In this document: positions 18,036 through 26,583 of the stretch, one piece after another
Layout of the letters: each line of letters starts with the position of its first letter
Numbering within the stretch: position 1 is the stretch's first letter
From: Acidovorax temperans
GTDB lineage: Bacteria; Pseudomonadota; Gammaproteobacteria; Burkholderiales; Burkholderiaceae_C
Assembly (NCBI RefSeq): GCF_006716905.1
Contig: NZ_VFPV01000003.1
Span: forward strand, 682,001-746,000
Direction: 5' to 3'
Length of the DNA stretch: 64,000 nucleotides
Notes under the pieces: model-generated
Told to the model about the DNA's origin: nothing
The model's input: only the letters and a program-made list of their open reading frames with translations
Databases searched by the model: none
Program-made: the position numbers and the translations under genes

Positions 18036-19601
18036 TCAGCGGCGCAGCATCTGCCGCAGCTTGAGCCCTGCGGCCCACAGGGCACCGAAATACACCACGG
18101 CAGCCGCCACCATCAACCCCAGCAACAGCAGCACCCGCTGGCCGCTGTGGGCGCGCAGGGCCACCCAGTCAAAGTAATGCGAGCCCCAGGCCAGCAGCAC
18201 TGCCAGCAACGCACTGGCCGCCACCACCTGCAAGGCAAAGCGCGACCAGCCCGGCTGAGGCTGGTAGCTGCCGCGCCGCACCAGCCCGATCAACAGCCAC
18301 AGCGCGTTGACCAGAGCCCCCAGGCCAATCGACAGGGCCAGCCCCGCGTGGTCGATGAGCGGCACCAGAACGGCGTTGAGGATCTGGGTGATGACCAGCA
18401 CCACGATGGCAATCTTGACCGGGGTGCGCACATCCTGGCTGGCGTAGTAGCCGGGCGCCAGCACCTTGATGGCCACCAGGCCCAGCAAGCCCGCCCCATA
18501 GCCAGCCAACGCCACGGCAATCTGCCCCACATCGGAGTCCGCCAATTTGCCATAGTGAAACAGGGTGGCCACCAAGGGCTTGGCAAAGGTGAGCAACGCC
18601 ACGGCACAGGGCACGGCCAGCAGCACCACGATGCGCAAACCCCAATCCAACATGGCCGAGTATTTCTGCGCATCCCCCGCCGCTTTGGCAGCAGTGAGCT
18701 GGGGGGTGAGCACCACGCCCAGGGCAACCCCAAGCAAGGCCGTGGGGAATTCCATCAGCCGATCGGCATAAAACAACCAGGTGACGCTGCCGGGCGCCAG
18801 GTAAGAAGCAATCTGCGTGTTGATCATCAGGGACACCTGCGCCACCCCCACGCCCAGCAGAATGGGTGCCATCAATGTCAGCACCCGGCGCACGCCCGGC
18901 TCAGCCCAGGCCGCGCGCAGGGCACCCCAGGTCACCCCAATGCGGGGCATGAGTCCCATGCGAAGCAGCACCGGGATTTGAACCCCCAGTTGCAGCACGC
19001 CCCCCAGCATCACCCCACCCGCCATGGCGTAGATGGGCTCGATGCCGCGCGCCTCCAGCTGGGGCGCCCCCAGCCAGGCCGCGCCAATCATGGAAAGGTT
19101 GAGCAACACGGGCGAGGCGGCGGGCACGGCAAAGTGCTTCCAGGTGTTGAGAATGCCGGCGGCCAGCGCCACCATGGACATGAAACCGATGTAGGGAAAC
19201 ATCCACCGCGTCATCAACACGGCAGCGTCAAAAGCCTCGGGGGTTTGGCGCATGCCGCTGGCCAGGGCCCACACCAGCGCAGGCGCCCCCAGCACACCCA
19301 GCGTGCAAGTCAACAGCAGCGTCCAGGCCAGGGCGGTGGCCACCGCAGCGATCAGCCGGTGCGTGGCCTCCTCGCCTTCTTTGGTTTTGGTGGTTGCCAG
19401 CACGGGCACAAAGGCTTGCGCAAATGCACCCTCGGCAAACAGGCGGCGAAACAGGTTGGGAATGCGGAAAGCGACGTTAAAGGCGTCCGTGAGGGCGCTG
19501 GCGCCAAACATGGACGCCATCAAAAGGTCGCGCACCAGGCCCGTCACGCGGGAGGCCAGGGTCAGCAGGGATACGGTGGAGGCGGCTTTGAACAGAGACA
19601 C
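18036..19601 (-). CDS. murJ: Lipid II flippase MurJ
   Basis: MurJ moves lipid II across the inner membrane for peptidoglycan synthesis. The 521 residues form the expected 14 hydrophobic helices of the MOP superfamily. The N-terminus LASRVTGLVRDLLMASMFGA contains the conserved RxxGxxRD region, followed by TDAFNVAFRIPNLFRRLFAEGAFAQAFVPVL, which is near-diagnostic. The predicted start is GTG at 19601 with only a weak ribosome site. The gene diverges from rpsT, a pairing conserved across many Burkholderiales. Confidence 0.95.
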   Translation of the reverse strand: MSLFKAASTVSLLTLASRVTGLVRDLLMASMFGASALTDAFNVAFRIPNLFRRLFAEGAFAQAFVPVLATTKTKEGEEATHRLIAAVATALAWTLLLTCTLGVLGAPALVWALASGMRQTPEAFDAAVLMTRWMFPYIGFMSMVALAAGILNTWKHFAVPAASPVLLNLSMIGAAWLGAPQLEARGIEPIYAMAGGVMLGGVLQLGVQIPVLLRMGLMPRIGVTWGALRAAWAEPGVRRVLTLMAPILLGVGVAQVSLMINTQIASYLAPGSVTWLFYADRLMEFPTALLGVALGVVLTPQLTAAKAAGDAQKYSAMLDWGLRIVVLLAVPCAVALLTFAKPLVATLFHYGKLADSDVGQIAVALAGYGAGLLGLVAIKVLAPGYYASQDVRTPVKIAIVVLVITQILNAVLVPLIDHAGLALSIGLGALVNALWLLIGLVRRGSYQPQPGWSRFALQVVAASALLAVLLAWGSHYFDWVALRAHSGQRVLLLLGLMVAAAVVYFGALWAAGLKLRQMLRR

Positions 19602-19775
19602 CGCCGGGAGTGTATTCGCAGCGCACGGCCCCGCCTGGGCGGCTGTGGGGTTGTTTCACGCCCTTACCTGAAACATCCGGGCGGATGCAGCGCCGCGCAG
19701 GGCCCATATGCCCGGTGAGCAGATACCCGGAATGGGCCCGCTGGCGAAAAGCCCCGCCCTTTTCAGCCAGTGGGC

Positions 19776-19781
19776 TATAAT
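19776..19781 (+). promoter_or_regulatory. -10 element of the rpsT promoter
   Basis: A perfect TATAAT lies 44 bp upstream of the rpsT start codon, downstream of murJ's divergent start. I see no good -35 hexamer at the usual 17-bp spacing. Confidence 0.5.
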
Positions 19782-19825
19782 CGTCGGCTTTGCTGACATC
19801 ATCCTCAGACTCAAGGAACTAAATC

Positions 19826-20125
19826 ATGGCATCCGCTAAACCAAAGAAAAAGAACCCACGCCTGGCGTCGGGCCGTAAGCGCGTCCGTCAGGACGTCAAG
19901 ATCAACGCAGCCAACACATCGCTGCGTTCCAAATACCGCACTGCCGTCAAGAACGTCGAAAAGGCGGTTCTGGCTGGCGACAAGGTGAAGGCTGCTGAAG
20001 CTTTCGCCAAGGCACAAAGCGTGGTTGATACCGTTGCCGACAAGGGCATCTTCCACAAGAACAAGGCAGCTCGCGATAAGAGCCGCCTGGCAGCCAAGGT
20101 GAAAGCCCTGGCACTGGCCGCCTGA
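19826..20125 (+). CDS. rpsT: 30S ribosomal protein S20
   Basis: S20 binds 16S rRNA early in 30S assembly. The 99 residues are basic and helical: [18 protein letters not shown] is a slightly extended form of the usual N-terminus, followed by [19 protein letters not shown], and [19 protein letters not shown] is the conserved C-terminal region. The ribosome site AAGGA lies just before the ATG. A rho-independent terminator follows at 20200-20224, so it is a monocistronic unit. Confidence 0.97.
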   Translation: MASAKPKKKNPRLASGRKRVRQDVKINAANTSLRSKYRTAVKNVEKAVLAGDKVKAAEAFAKAQSVVDTVADKGIFHKNKAARDKSRLAAKVKALALAA

Positions 20126-20199
20126 CCCACTTCAGGCAAACAGCACGGGTAGCGTAAGCTGCCCGCCGTTTGTAACGGGTGCGCTGTCAGCAAAACATC

Positions 20200-20224
20200 A
20201 AAACCGCCTTCGGGCGGTTTTTTT
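20200..20224 (+). terminator. Rho-independent terminator of rpsT
   Basis: An 8-bp stem, aaaccgcc with ggcggttt, around a ttcg tetraloop, continues into a run of T. It lies 75 bp after the rpsT stop codon. Confidence 0.9.
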
Positions 20225-20348
20225 GTGCCCGCTTGGTTTTCAGGTGCGGAGCAAACCATCTTCTTGGCGCATCTGGCGGATTTTGGTGCATTGCATGCCG
20301 CCTTCATGGACCCCACCTGCAGCGCGAGCAGGCGTAAAAAAAGGCCAG

Positions 20349-20672
20349 TCAGGCCTTGGGGGGGGGAGCGTCGGGTAGCAAACAGGCTTCTGCGACTTGC
20401 AAGTTGTTGTCCCTTGCGAAGTTGATCACAAAGTCCCAGGCCATGGGCTCGTGGTTTTGCAAGTCGCGGTGGACCACCACACATTTCACGCCATTGAGGG
20501 TGGTGGGAATGCACCAGGGCGAATAGCTCAGGTGGCTGCCCGGCCGCGAGCCACCGGGACGGAACTGGCTCATGACGCCCGCCAAACGCTCGGCCCAGTC
20601 GCTGGGCCGAAAGGTTTTCCCATCGTGGGTAACGCCTTGGATGAAGACTTCTTTGGTGGAGGGGGAAACCAT
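20349..20672 (-). CDS. DUF3579 domain-containing protein
   Basis: A small soluble protein of 107 residues. It starts MVSPSTKEVFIQGVTHDGK and continues with FRPSDWAERLAGVMS, LSYSPWCIPTTLNGVKCVVV and WDFVINFARDNNLQVAEACL. These are the conserved blocks of DUF3579, a beta/gamma-proteobacterial family of unknown function. It stands immediately before and divergent from argD, an arrangement repeated in Burkholderiales, but no functional link to arginine synthesis is established. Confidence 0.85.
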   Translation of the reverse strand: MVSPSTKEVFIQGVTHDGKTFRPSDWAERLAGVMSQFRPGGSRPGSHLSYSPWCIPTTLNGVKCVVVHRDLQNHEPMAWDFVINFARDNNLQVAEACLLPDAPPPKA

Positions 20673-20730
20673 CGCGGTCGGTTGGGTAAGTGGCAGCTCA
20701 CCGCAGGGTTGCTACAGCCATCCATTCTAA

Positions 20731-20744
20731 CTCTTATATAAGAG
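20731..20744. promoter_or_regulatory. Perfect AT-rich palindrome in the DUF3579/argD divergent promoter region
   Basis: The 14-bp palindrome ctcttatataagag lies 59 bp upstream of the DUF3579 start and 168 bp upstream of argD. It contains TATA-like -10 candidates on both strands. It may be an operator or part of a divergent promoter; no protein can be named. Confidence 0.35.
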
Positions 20745-20912
20745 CTAACCCGGTAGTCCTGCAGCCCGGGCGGGTAACGCATCGCAGTGATGCGCAATTG
20801 TCAATGGCCAGCCACGGCACTCCCCCTAGAATCGTGCTTCGCTTTTCGGGTGAAACACCCTGTTCGCAGGCCACAAGCCCAACCTTTTTCTGCACCGTCT
20901 GGAGATCTCTGC

Positions 20913-22109
20913 ATGACCGCTTTCATCGAGGCAGCCTCGCCCCACGTTATGAACACCTATGGCCGCGTACCGATCGCGCTGGCCCGAGGCCAGGGCTGCC
21001 GAGTCTGGGACGTCAACGGCAAGGAATACCTGGACGCGCTGGGCGGCATTGCCGTGAACACGCTGGGGCACAACCACCCCAAGCTGGTGCCGGCGCTGCA
21101 GGACCAGCTCACCAAGCTCATCCACACCTCCAACTACTACCACTCGCCGCTGCAAGAAGCGCTGGCTGCCAAGCTGGTGGAACGCTCTGGCATGACCAAC
21201 GTGTTCTTCTGCAACTCTGGGCTGGAAGCCAACGAGGCGGCCATCAAGATCGCACGCAAATACGGCGTGGACAAGGGCATCGCCAAACCCGAGATCGTGG
21301 TCTACGAAAAGGCCTTCCACGGCCGCTCCATCGCCACCATGTCGGCCACCGGCAACCCCAAGATCTACAGCGGCTTTGGCCCGCTAGTCGAGGGCTTCAT
21401 CCGCGTGCCGCTCAACGACATCGAGGCCATCAAGCAACGCACCGAGGGCAACCCCAACGTGGTGGCGGTGTTCTTTGAAACCATCCAGGGCGAAGGCGGC
21501 GTGAACCCCACCCGCGTCGAATACCTGCAGCAGTTGCGTGCCCTGTGCGATGAGCGCGGCTGGCTGATGATGATTGACGAAGTGCAGTGCGGTATGGGCC
21601 GCACCGGCAAGTGGTTTGCCCACCAGTGGGCAGGCATCGTGCCCGACGTGATGCCCCTGGCCAAGGGCCTGGGCTCTGGCGTGCCGATTGGTGCGGTGGT
21701 GGCGGGCCCCAAGGCCGCCAACGTGCTGCAACCGGGCAACCACGGCACCACCTTTGGTGGCAACCAGTTGGCCATGCGCGCAGGCAACGAAACCATCCGC
21801 ATCATGGAAGAAGAAGGCCTGCTGGAGAACGCAGCGACCGTGGGCGCGCACCTGAAGGCGGCCCTGCAGCGCGAACTGGGCAGCCTGCCCGGCGTGAAGG
21901 AAATTCGTGGCCAGGGCCTGATGCTGGGCATTGAACTGAACAAGCCCTGCGGCGCCCTCACCGGCCGCGCGGCCGAAGCGGGCCTGCTCATCAGCGTGAC
22001 GGCGGACAGCGTCATTCGCCTGGTGCCCTCGCTGATCCTCACCGTGGCCGAGGCCGACGAAATCGTCGCCAAGCTCACCCCCCTGGTCAAAGCCATCCTG
22101 GCCGAATAA
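20913..22109 (+). CDS. argD: Acetylornithine aminotransferase
   Basis: ArgD is a PLP-dependent class III aminotransferase that makes N-acetylornithine from N-acetylglutamate semialdehyde; many also act in lysine synthesis. The 398 residues show VWDVNGKEYLDALGGIAVN, NSGLEANEAAIKIARKYG, the cofactor region MMIDEVQCGMGRTGKWF, and MPLAKGLGSGVPIGAVV, where the lysine is the Schiff-base residue. I chose the ATG at 20913 with a GGAG ribosome site; the longer upstream frame is not conserved. argF follows after 37 bp, forming an argDF operon. Confidence 0.95.
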   Translation: MTAFIEAASPHVMNTYGRVPIALARGQGCRVWDVNGKEYLDALGGIAVNTLGHNHPKLVPALQDQLTKLIHTSNYYHSPLQEALAAKLVERSGMTNVFFCNSGLEANEAAIKIARKYGVDKGIAKPEIVVYEKAFHGRSIATMSATGNPKIYSGFGPLVEGFIRVPLNDIEAIKQRTEGNPNVVAVFFETIQGEGGVNPTRVEYLQQLRALCDERGWLMMIDEVQCGMGRTGKWFAHQWAGIVPDVMPLAKGLGSGVPIGAVVAGPKAANVLQPGNHGTTFGGNQLAMRAGNETIRIMEEEGLLENAATVGAHLKAALQRELGSLPGVKEIRGQGLMLGIELNKPCGALTGRAAEAGLLISVTADSVIRLVPSLILTVAEADEIVAKLTPLVKAILAE

Positions 22110-22146
22110 ACCTTGCAGGGCACGCTGCGGCGCGCTCTTTTTTGCA

Positions 22147-23067
22147 ATGAAACACTATCTGCAGTTCACCGACCTCACCGCTGACGAATACGCTTACCTG
22201 TTCGAGCGCGCAGCCATCATCAAGAAGAAGTTCAAGTCGTACGAAAAGTACCACCCGCTGGCCGACCGCACCCTGGCCATGATTTTTGAAAAGGCCAGCA
22301 CCCGCACCCGCGTGAGCTTTGAAGCGGGCATGTACCAGCTGGGCGGCAGCGTGGTGCACCTGACCACGGGCGACAGCCAACTGGGCCGCGCTGAGCCGAT
22401 TGAAGACAGCGCCAAGGTCATCAGCCGCATGACCGATCTGGTGATGATCCGCACGTTCGAGCAGACCAAGATCGAGCGCTTTGCCGCCCATTCGCGCGTG
22501 CCCGTCATCAACGGGCTGACCAACGAATACCACCCCTGCCAGATCCTCGCCGACATCTTCACGTACATCGAGCACCGTGGCTCCATCGCGGGCAAGACGG
22601 TGGCCTGGGTAGGCGACGGCAACAACATGGCCAACACCTGGGTGCAGGCCGCTGCGCTGCTGGGTTTCAAGGTGAACGTGAGCACGCCGCGTGGCTACGA
22701 AATTGATGAGAAATTGGCCTCTGGCGCCCAAGGGGTAAGCGCTAGTAGCTATCAGTTCTATAGCAACCCGCTCGAAGCCTGCAAGGGCGCCGATTTGGTC
22801 ACCACCGACGTGTGGACCAGCATGGGCTACGAAGCCGAGAACGAGGCCCGCAAGAAGGCCTTTGCCGACTGGTGCGTGGACGCCGAAATGATGGCCGCCG
22901 CCAAGCCCGATGCCCTCTTCATGCACTGCCTGCCCGCGCACCGTGGCGAAGAGGTGGAGGCCGAAGTGATCGACGGGCCGCAATCGGTGGTGTGGGATGA
23001 GGCGGAAAACAGGATGCACGTACAGAAGGCCCTCATGGAGTACCTTCTGCTCGGCCGCGTGGAATGA
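22147..23067 (+). CDS. argF: Ornithine carbamoyltransferase
   Basis: ArgF condenses ornithine and carbamoyl phosphate to citrulline. The 306 residues show the carbamoyl-phosphate site FEKASTRTRVSFEAGMYQLG (STRTR), the catalytic FMHCLPAHRGEEV (HCLP) and the ornithine loop VWTSMGYEAENEAR. Between residues about 189 and 207 the sequence is encoded by a copy of the dispersed intergenic repeat (22711-22766), read in frame without a stop. The total length stays within the family range, so the repeat seems to have replaced or filled a variable loop rather than broken the gene. The gene is probably functional, since all active-site motifs are intact. Confidence 0.95.
   Translation: MKHYLQFTDLTADEYAYLFERAAIIKKKFKSYEKYHPLADRTLAMIFEKASTRTRVSFEAGMYQLGGSVVHLTTGDSQLGRAEPIEDSAKVISRMTDLVMIRTFEQTKIERFAAHSRVPVINGLTNEYHPCQILADIFTYIEHRGSIAGKTVAWVGDGNNMANTWVQAAALLGFKVNVSTPRGYEIDEKLASGAQGVSASSYQFYSNPLEACKGADLVTTDVWTSMGYEAENEARKKAFADWCVDAEMMAAAKPDALFMHCLPAHRGEEVEAEVIDGPQSVVWDEAENRMHVQKALMEYLLLGRVE
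22711..22766 (+). repeat. Dispersed palindromic repeat, copy 4, inside argF
   Basis: ggcctctggcgcc, an 8-nt loop, then aagcgctagtagctat and ttctatagcaac. It aligns without gaps with the intergenic copy at 13883-13940, differing mainly in the loop. It is read in frame as part of ArgF and encodes GVSASSYQFYSN among other residues. Confidence 0.8.
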
Positions 23068-23166
23068 CATGCAACGCGGTGGCGCGCCAGCGCCAGCAGA
23101 CAGTTTCGGTGCAGGCTCATGTCCGCCACGCGGACGTGAACCAGCCACAGGCTGCGGGCCGAAGCC

Positions 23167-23228
23167 AAAACAGGATGCATGTGCAGAAGGCGCTCATGGA
23201 GTACCTTCTGCTCGGCCGCGTGGCGTAA
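23167..23228 (+). pseudogene. Fragment of a second argF 3' end
   Basis: These 62 bp repeat the last 62 bp of argF (23006-23067) with only a handful of substitutions. They encode NRMHVQKALMEYLLLGRVA and a stop, against NRMHVQKALMEYLLLGRVE in argF. Weaker similarity extends a few codons further upstream with a 1-nt shift. No start codon or body of the gene precedes it, so it is a remnant of a tandem duplication or of a recombination with another argF allele. Confidence 0.7.
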
Positions 23229-23240
23229 CGCCCCGACGGG

Positions 23241-23918
23241 ATGTTCCACCGCAGCACCGCGGACACCGACGCGCTGCTCATCCAATGGGCAGCCTTGGGC
23301 ACGGCCCTTGGCTGCCCCGCCAATCCGTGGATGCAAGAAGGCCAGCGCCTGCTGCGCAGCTGGCAGCGTTGGCCCCGGGCGTACCACAATGCATCGCACC
23401 TGCAGGCCTGCCTGGGCCACTGGCAGACGGTGCAAAAGGAACTGCCCGGCGCGCTGGAGCAACCCCATGCCGTAGCGCTGGCCCTGTGGTTTCATGACGC
23501 GGTGTATTGGGCCTGGAGTGCCCACAACGAGCTACGCAGCGCGCAGTGGGCATCGCGCTTTCTCAACGGCCAGCACGTGCCACCCAGCCTGGTTTCAACC
23601 GTTCACGCACACATCATGGCCACATGCCACAACCCGGGCGCGCTGCAAGGCGACGCCACCTGGGTCGTGGACATCGACCTCGCCGTGCTGGGCCAAAGCG
23701 ATGCGGTGTACCGCCAGTTTGAGCGCAACGTGCGCAAGGAGTATTTCTTTGTGCGCTGGCCGCGCTACGTAGCGGGGCGCAGCGCAGTGCTGCAAGGCTT
23801 TCTGGACAGGCCGCGCATCTATCACAACGAGTGGTTTTTCTACCGCTATGAATCGCAGGCCCGCGCCAATCTGCGCCACGCACTGGAAGCATTGCAGCAA
23901 GGCCAGTTGTACGCCTGA
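23241..23918 (+). CDS. COG4339 family HD-superfamily metal-dependent phosphohydrolase-like protein
   Basis: A soluble protein of 225 residues. The motif pattern is RAYHNASH (residues 47-53), LALWFHDAVYW with the HD pair at 85-86, and VVDIDLAVLG near residue 145. Together these give the His...HD...D metal ligands of HD-domain hydrolases. The C-terminus RPRIYHNEWFF is also conserved. Family members are often mis-labelled as an NMDA receptor subunit in bacterial genomes. Substrate unknown. It starts just 12 bp after the argF-fragment stop codon, so it could be transcribed with argDF. Confidence 0.8.
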   Translation: MFHRSTADTDALLIQWAALGTALGCPANPWMQEGQRLLRSWQRWPRAYHNASHLQACLGHWQTVQKELPGALEQPHAVALALWFHDAVYWAWSAHNELRSAQWASRFLNGQHVPPSLVSTVHAHIMATCHNPGALQGDATWVVDIDLAVLGQSDAVYRQFERNVRKEYFFVRWPRYVAGRSAVLQGFLDRPRIYHNEWFFYRYESQARANLRHALEALQQGQLYA

Positions 23919-24042
23919 CGCGGCGCACGCATCGACAAACGCCAACCACCATCAGGCAGACAGCGCCAACGCGTTGCACAAGGCGCTTGCCGCCGCTCAG
24001 CCCGAACGGCGGCTGAACAGGCGCAAGGGCCGCCCATTCAGA

Positions 24043-24276
24043 TCAGAACCGCTCTTGGCGCTCTGCGGCGTGCACCGTCGCGCGGGGTGCTGCAGACGAC
24101 GAACACCCGCCGCAACTGCTGCAGCCACCGCCCCCGCCACCACCACAGCCTGCGCTCTGCCCCATGGCGGGGTGCACCCGGCCCAGCTTTTTACGCAGCC
24201 CGGCGGGCAGCCAGCGCCACACCATGTAAGCGGCGGCCAGCGCCACGATCAAACCGGTGATCCATTGTTGCCACAT
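24043..24276 (-). CDS. Small Cys-rich membrane protein downstream of feoB
   Basis: A 77-residue protein. One hydrophobic helix (ITGLIVALAAAYMVWRWLP) is followed by a basic patch and a Cys/Gly/Ser-rich segment (AGCGGGGGGGCSSCGGC). Short one-helix Cys-rich proteins occupy this third position in many feo operons (FeoB-associated or DUF6587-like). They are suspected to help handle iron, but their role is not established. The start overlaps the feoB stop codon by 1 nt (TGATG), so it is translationally coupled to feoB. Confidence 0.75.
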   Translation of the reverse strand: MWQQWITGLIVALAAAYMVWRWLPAGLRKKLGRVHPAMGQSAGCGGGGGGGCSSCGGCSSSAAPRATVHAAERQERF

Positions 24277-26207
24277 CACGCGCCACCTCCCAGGGCCAAA
24301 GTGATTCGGTAAGTCACAAAACTGGCGGCATACGCCAAGCCAAACAGGTAGGCCACCATCAGCAGCGGGTAGCGCCAGCTGTTCGTCTCGCGCCGCACGG
24401 CGGCGATGGTGGAGATGCACTGCGGCGCAAACACAAACCACACCAGCAGCGACAGTGCCGTGGCCAGTGACCAATTCTGCGCGATCAGCGGGCCCAGCTG
24501 GCTGGCCACTTCTTCGCCCGTGGCCGACAGCGCATACACCGTGCCCAGCGCACCCACGGCCACCTCGCGCGCTGCCATGCCGGGAACCAGGGCGATGGCG
24601 ATCTGCCAGTTAAAGCCGATGGGCGCCACCAGCACCTCCAGCAGGCGGCCCAACTGGCCCGCAAAGCTATAGGTGATGGCCGCCCCGGTGGCCCCTTCGG
24701 GCGGGGCTGGGGAGGTGGACAGGAACCACAGCAGTACCGTCACCGCCAGAATGATGCCGCCCACGCGCTTGATGAAAATCACCGCCCGCTCGTACAGACC
24801 ATGCGCCAGGCTGCGCAGGCTGGGCCAGCGGTAAGCGGGCAGCTCCATCAGCAGCTGCGGGGGCCGCTGGTCAGACCGGGCCAGCTTGGCCACGCCTGCC
24901 ACCGCCATGGCACTGGCAATACCGCCCACATACAGCGCAAACAACACCAGGCCCTGCAGGTTGAACAGGCCCGCCACGGTGCGCTCGGGGATGAAAGCAC
25001 CTATCAGCAACGCATACACCGGCAAACGGGCCGAGCAGGTCATGAGCGGCGCGATCATGATGGTGACCAGCCGATCACGCCAATGGGTGATGGAGCGCGT
25101 GGCCATCACGCCCGGCACGGCGCAGGCAAAGCTCGACAGCAGTGGAATGAACGAACGGCCCGACAACCCCACGGTGCCCATCACGCGGTCCAGCAAGAAG
25201 GCGGCACGCGGCAGGTAGCCCGAGTCTTCGAGCGCCAGGATGAACAGGAACAGCGTGAGGATTTGCGGCAGGAACACCAGCACCCCGCCGGCGCCGGCCA
25301 CGATGCCGTCCACCAGCAGGCTGCGCAGCGGGCCATCAGCCATGTGCTGCTGGATGAAGGCGGACGTCCATTCCACGCCTGCGTTGATCCAGTCGGTAGG
25401 CACGGAAGCCCAGGTGAATACCGCCTGGAACATCAAAAACAACGTGGCCAGCAGCAGCAACATGCCCCACACGGGGTGCAGCACCACGGCGTCGATGCGG
25501 TCATCCACACGCAGACTGGCTGCGGGTGCCCGCACGGCCAGTTCCATTAGCCGGTGCACCTGCTGATGGGTGCGGATGACCTGGGTCTGAGCGTCCAGCG
25601 GCGAGGCATCCAGCGCCACCGCCTCCTGGGCGGCTACCACCGGGGCCTTCAGGGCCTGCGCGGCGGGAGAATCCAGCCAGGCCAGCAATTCCTGCGCGCC
25701 ATCACCGCGCACACCCACCGTGGCCAGCACGGGCATGCCCAGCTCACGGGCCAACACCTCACGGTCAATCTGAATGCCCCGGCGCTCGGCCATGTCGCTC
25801 ATGTTCAGCACCAGCACCATGGGCAGGCCCAGGGCCCGGGCTTCCAGCACCAGGCGCAGGTTCAGGCGCAGGTGGGTAGCATCGGTCACGCACACCAGCA
25901 AGTCGGGCAGCGGCTCGCCGGGGCGGCGGCCACGCACGATGTCGCGGGTGATGGCTTCATCCAGGCTGTGCGCGTGCAGGCTGTAGGCACCGGGTAAATC
26001 CAGCACGCGCACCTTGCGGCCACTGGCCGTGTGCATCGTGCCCTCTTTACGCTCTACCGTCACACCTGCGTAATTGGCCACCTTCTGGCGCGCACCGGTC
26101 AGCAGGTTGAACAGCGCCGTCTTGCCGCAATTGGGGTTGCCCAGCAGGGCCACACGCAGGAAATCTGCCTTGGGCGACACGCCCCCAGCGTTCAGTACCG
26201 CGCTCAT
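24276..26207 (-). CDS. feoB: Ferrous iron transport protein B
   Basis: FeoB imports Fe2+ across the inner membrane. The N-terminal G-protein domain shows LLGNPNCGKTALFNLLTG (G1), DLPGAYSLHAHSLDE (G3 and switch II) and LVLNMSDMAERRG (G4). A helical linker and the membrane domain with two Gate motifs follow, including RLPVYALLIGAFIP and VPGMAAREVAVGALGTVYA. At 643 residues it is shorter than the E. coli protein (773) but typical of betaproteobacterial FeoB. It overlaps feoA by 4 bp and the small Cys-rich gene by 1 bp, giving a tight feoA-feoB-Cys-rich operon. Confidence 0.95.
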   Translation of the reverse strand: MSAVLNAGGVSPKADFLRVALLGNPNCGKTALFNLLTGARQKVANYAGVTVERKEGTMHTASGRKVRVLDLPGAYSLHAHSLDEAITRDIVRGRRPGEPLPDLLVCVTDATHLRLNLRLVLEARALGLPMVLVLNMSDMAERRGIQIDREVLARELGMPVLATVGVRGDGAQELLAWLDSPAAQALKAPVVAAQEAVALDASPLDAQTQVIRTHQQVHRLMELAVRAPAASLRVDDRIDAVVLHPVWGMLLLLATLFLMFQAVFTWASVPTDWINAGVEWTSAFIQQHMADGPLRSLLVDGIVAGAGGVLVFLPQILTLFLFILALEDSGYLPRAAFLLDRVMGTVGLSGRSFIPLLSSFACAVPGVMATRSITHWRDRLVTIMIAPLMTCSARLPVYALLIGAFIPERTVAGLFNLQGLVLFALYVGGIASAMAVAGVAKLARSDQRPPQLLMELPAYRWPSLRSLAHGLYERAVIFIKRVGGIILAVTVLLWFLSTSPAPPEGATGAAITYSFAGQLGRLLEVLVAPIGFNWQIAIALVPGMAAREVAVGALGTVYALSATGEEVASQLGPLIAQNWSLATALSLLVWFVFAPQCISTIAAVRRETNSWRYPLLMVAYLFGLAYAASFVTYRITLALGGGA

Positions 26208-26545
26208 GACTGCCCCTGTGCCTGAACCTGCACCATCGCTGCCTCTTGGTGCCGCAACGCAAAAGTGGCCTGCCCCACCCGCACGGCCAGAGGGTCGCCC
26301 CCCCAGGCGCCCCGCGCCAGCACTTGCACGGTCTCGCCGGGCACAAAGCCAATTTCCAGCAAACGCAGCAAGGTGCTGTGCTCACGCCCATCGCGCGCCG
26401 GCACCAGCCCGGTCACCAGCGCGGGCGTGCGCACTTTCAGTCCATCCAGGCCCGAAGCCGCTGACGGAGACGCCGAGGCCACGGCCAATGTGGCGGCCAG
26501 CGCGCTGGGGTACAGGGCGGCGGCGCTCTCGTGCATGGTTTTCAT
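26204..26545 (-). CDS. feoA: Ferrous iron transport protein A
   Basis: A 113-residue protein with a C-terminal SH3-like FeoA domain (HSTLLRLLEIGFVPGETVQVL, then DPLAVRVGQATFALRHQEA). The first 40 or so residues are an Ala/Ser-rich extension that standard FeoA proteins (about 75-85 residues) lack. FeoA is thought to bind FeoB and regulate its activity. The stop codon overlaps the feoB start by 4 bp. A Fur-box-like palindrome lies 20 bp upstream of the start codon (26565-26583), consistent with iron-responsive repression. Confidence 0.88.
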   Translation of the reverse strand: MKTMHESAAALYPSALAATLAVASASPSAASGLDGLKVRTPALVTGLVPARDGREHSTLLRLLEIGFVPGETVQVLARGAWGGDPLAVRVGQATFALRHQEAAMVQVQAQGQS

Positions 26546-26564
26546 GGGGATCAGCCTTTTTGCA

Positions 26565-26583
26565 AATGAGTTTGGTTCTCATT
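26565..26583 (-). promoter_or_regulatory. Candidate Fur-binding site of the feo operon
   Basis: AATGAGAACCAAACTCATT is an imperfect 19-bp palindrome (AATGAG and CTCATT arms) directly upstream of feoA. It resembles the AATGAGAA half-sites of betaproteobacterial Fur boxes, although the centre is not consensus. Confidence 0.45.

Noticed and set aside
18147-19718. A 523-codon open frame opposite murJ
   Set aside because: Antisense shadow of murJ with Gly/His/Gln bias and no domain.
23241-23918. Annotation of the HD protein as an NMDA receptor subunit
   Set aside because: That label is a propagated error; the YHN, FHD and DID motifs are those of a soluble HD-type hydrolase.
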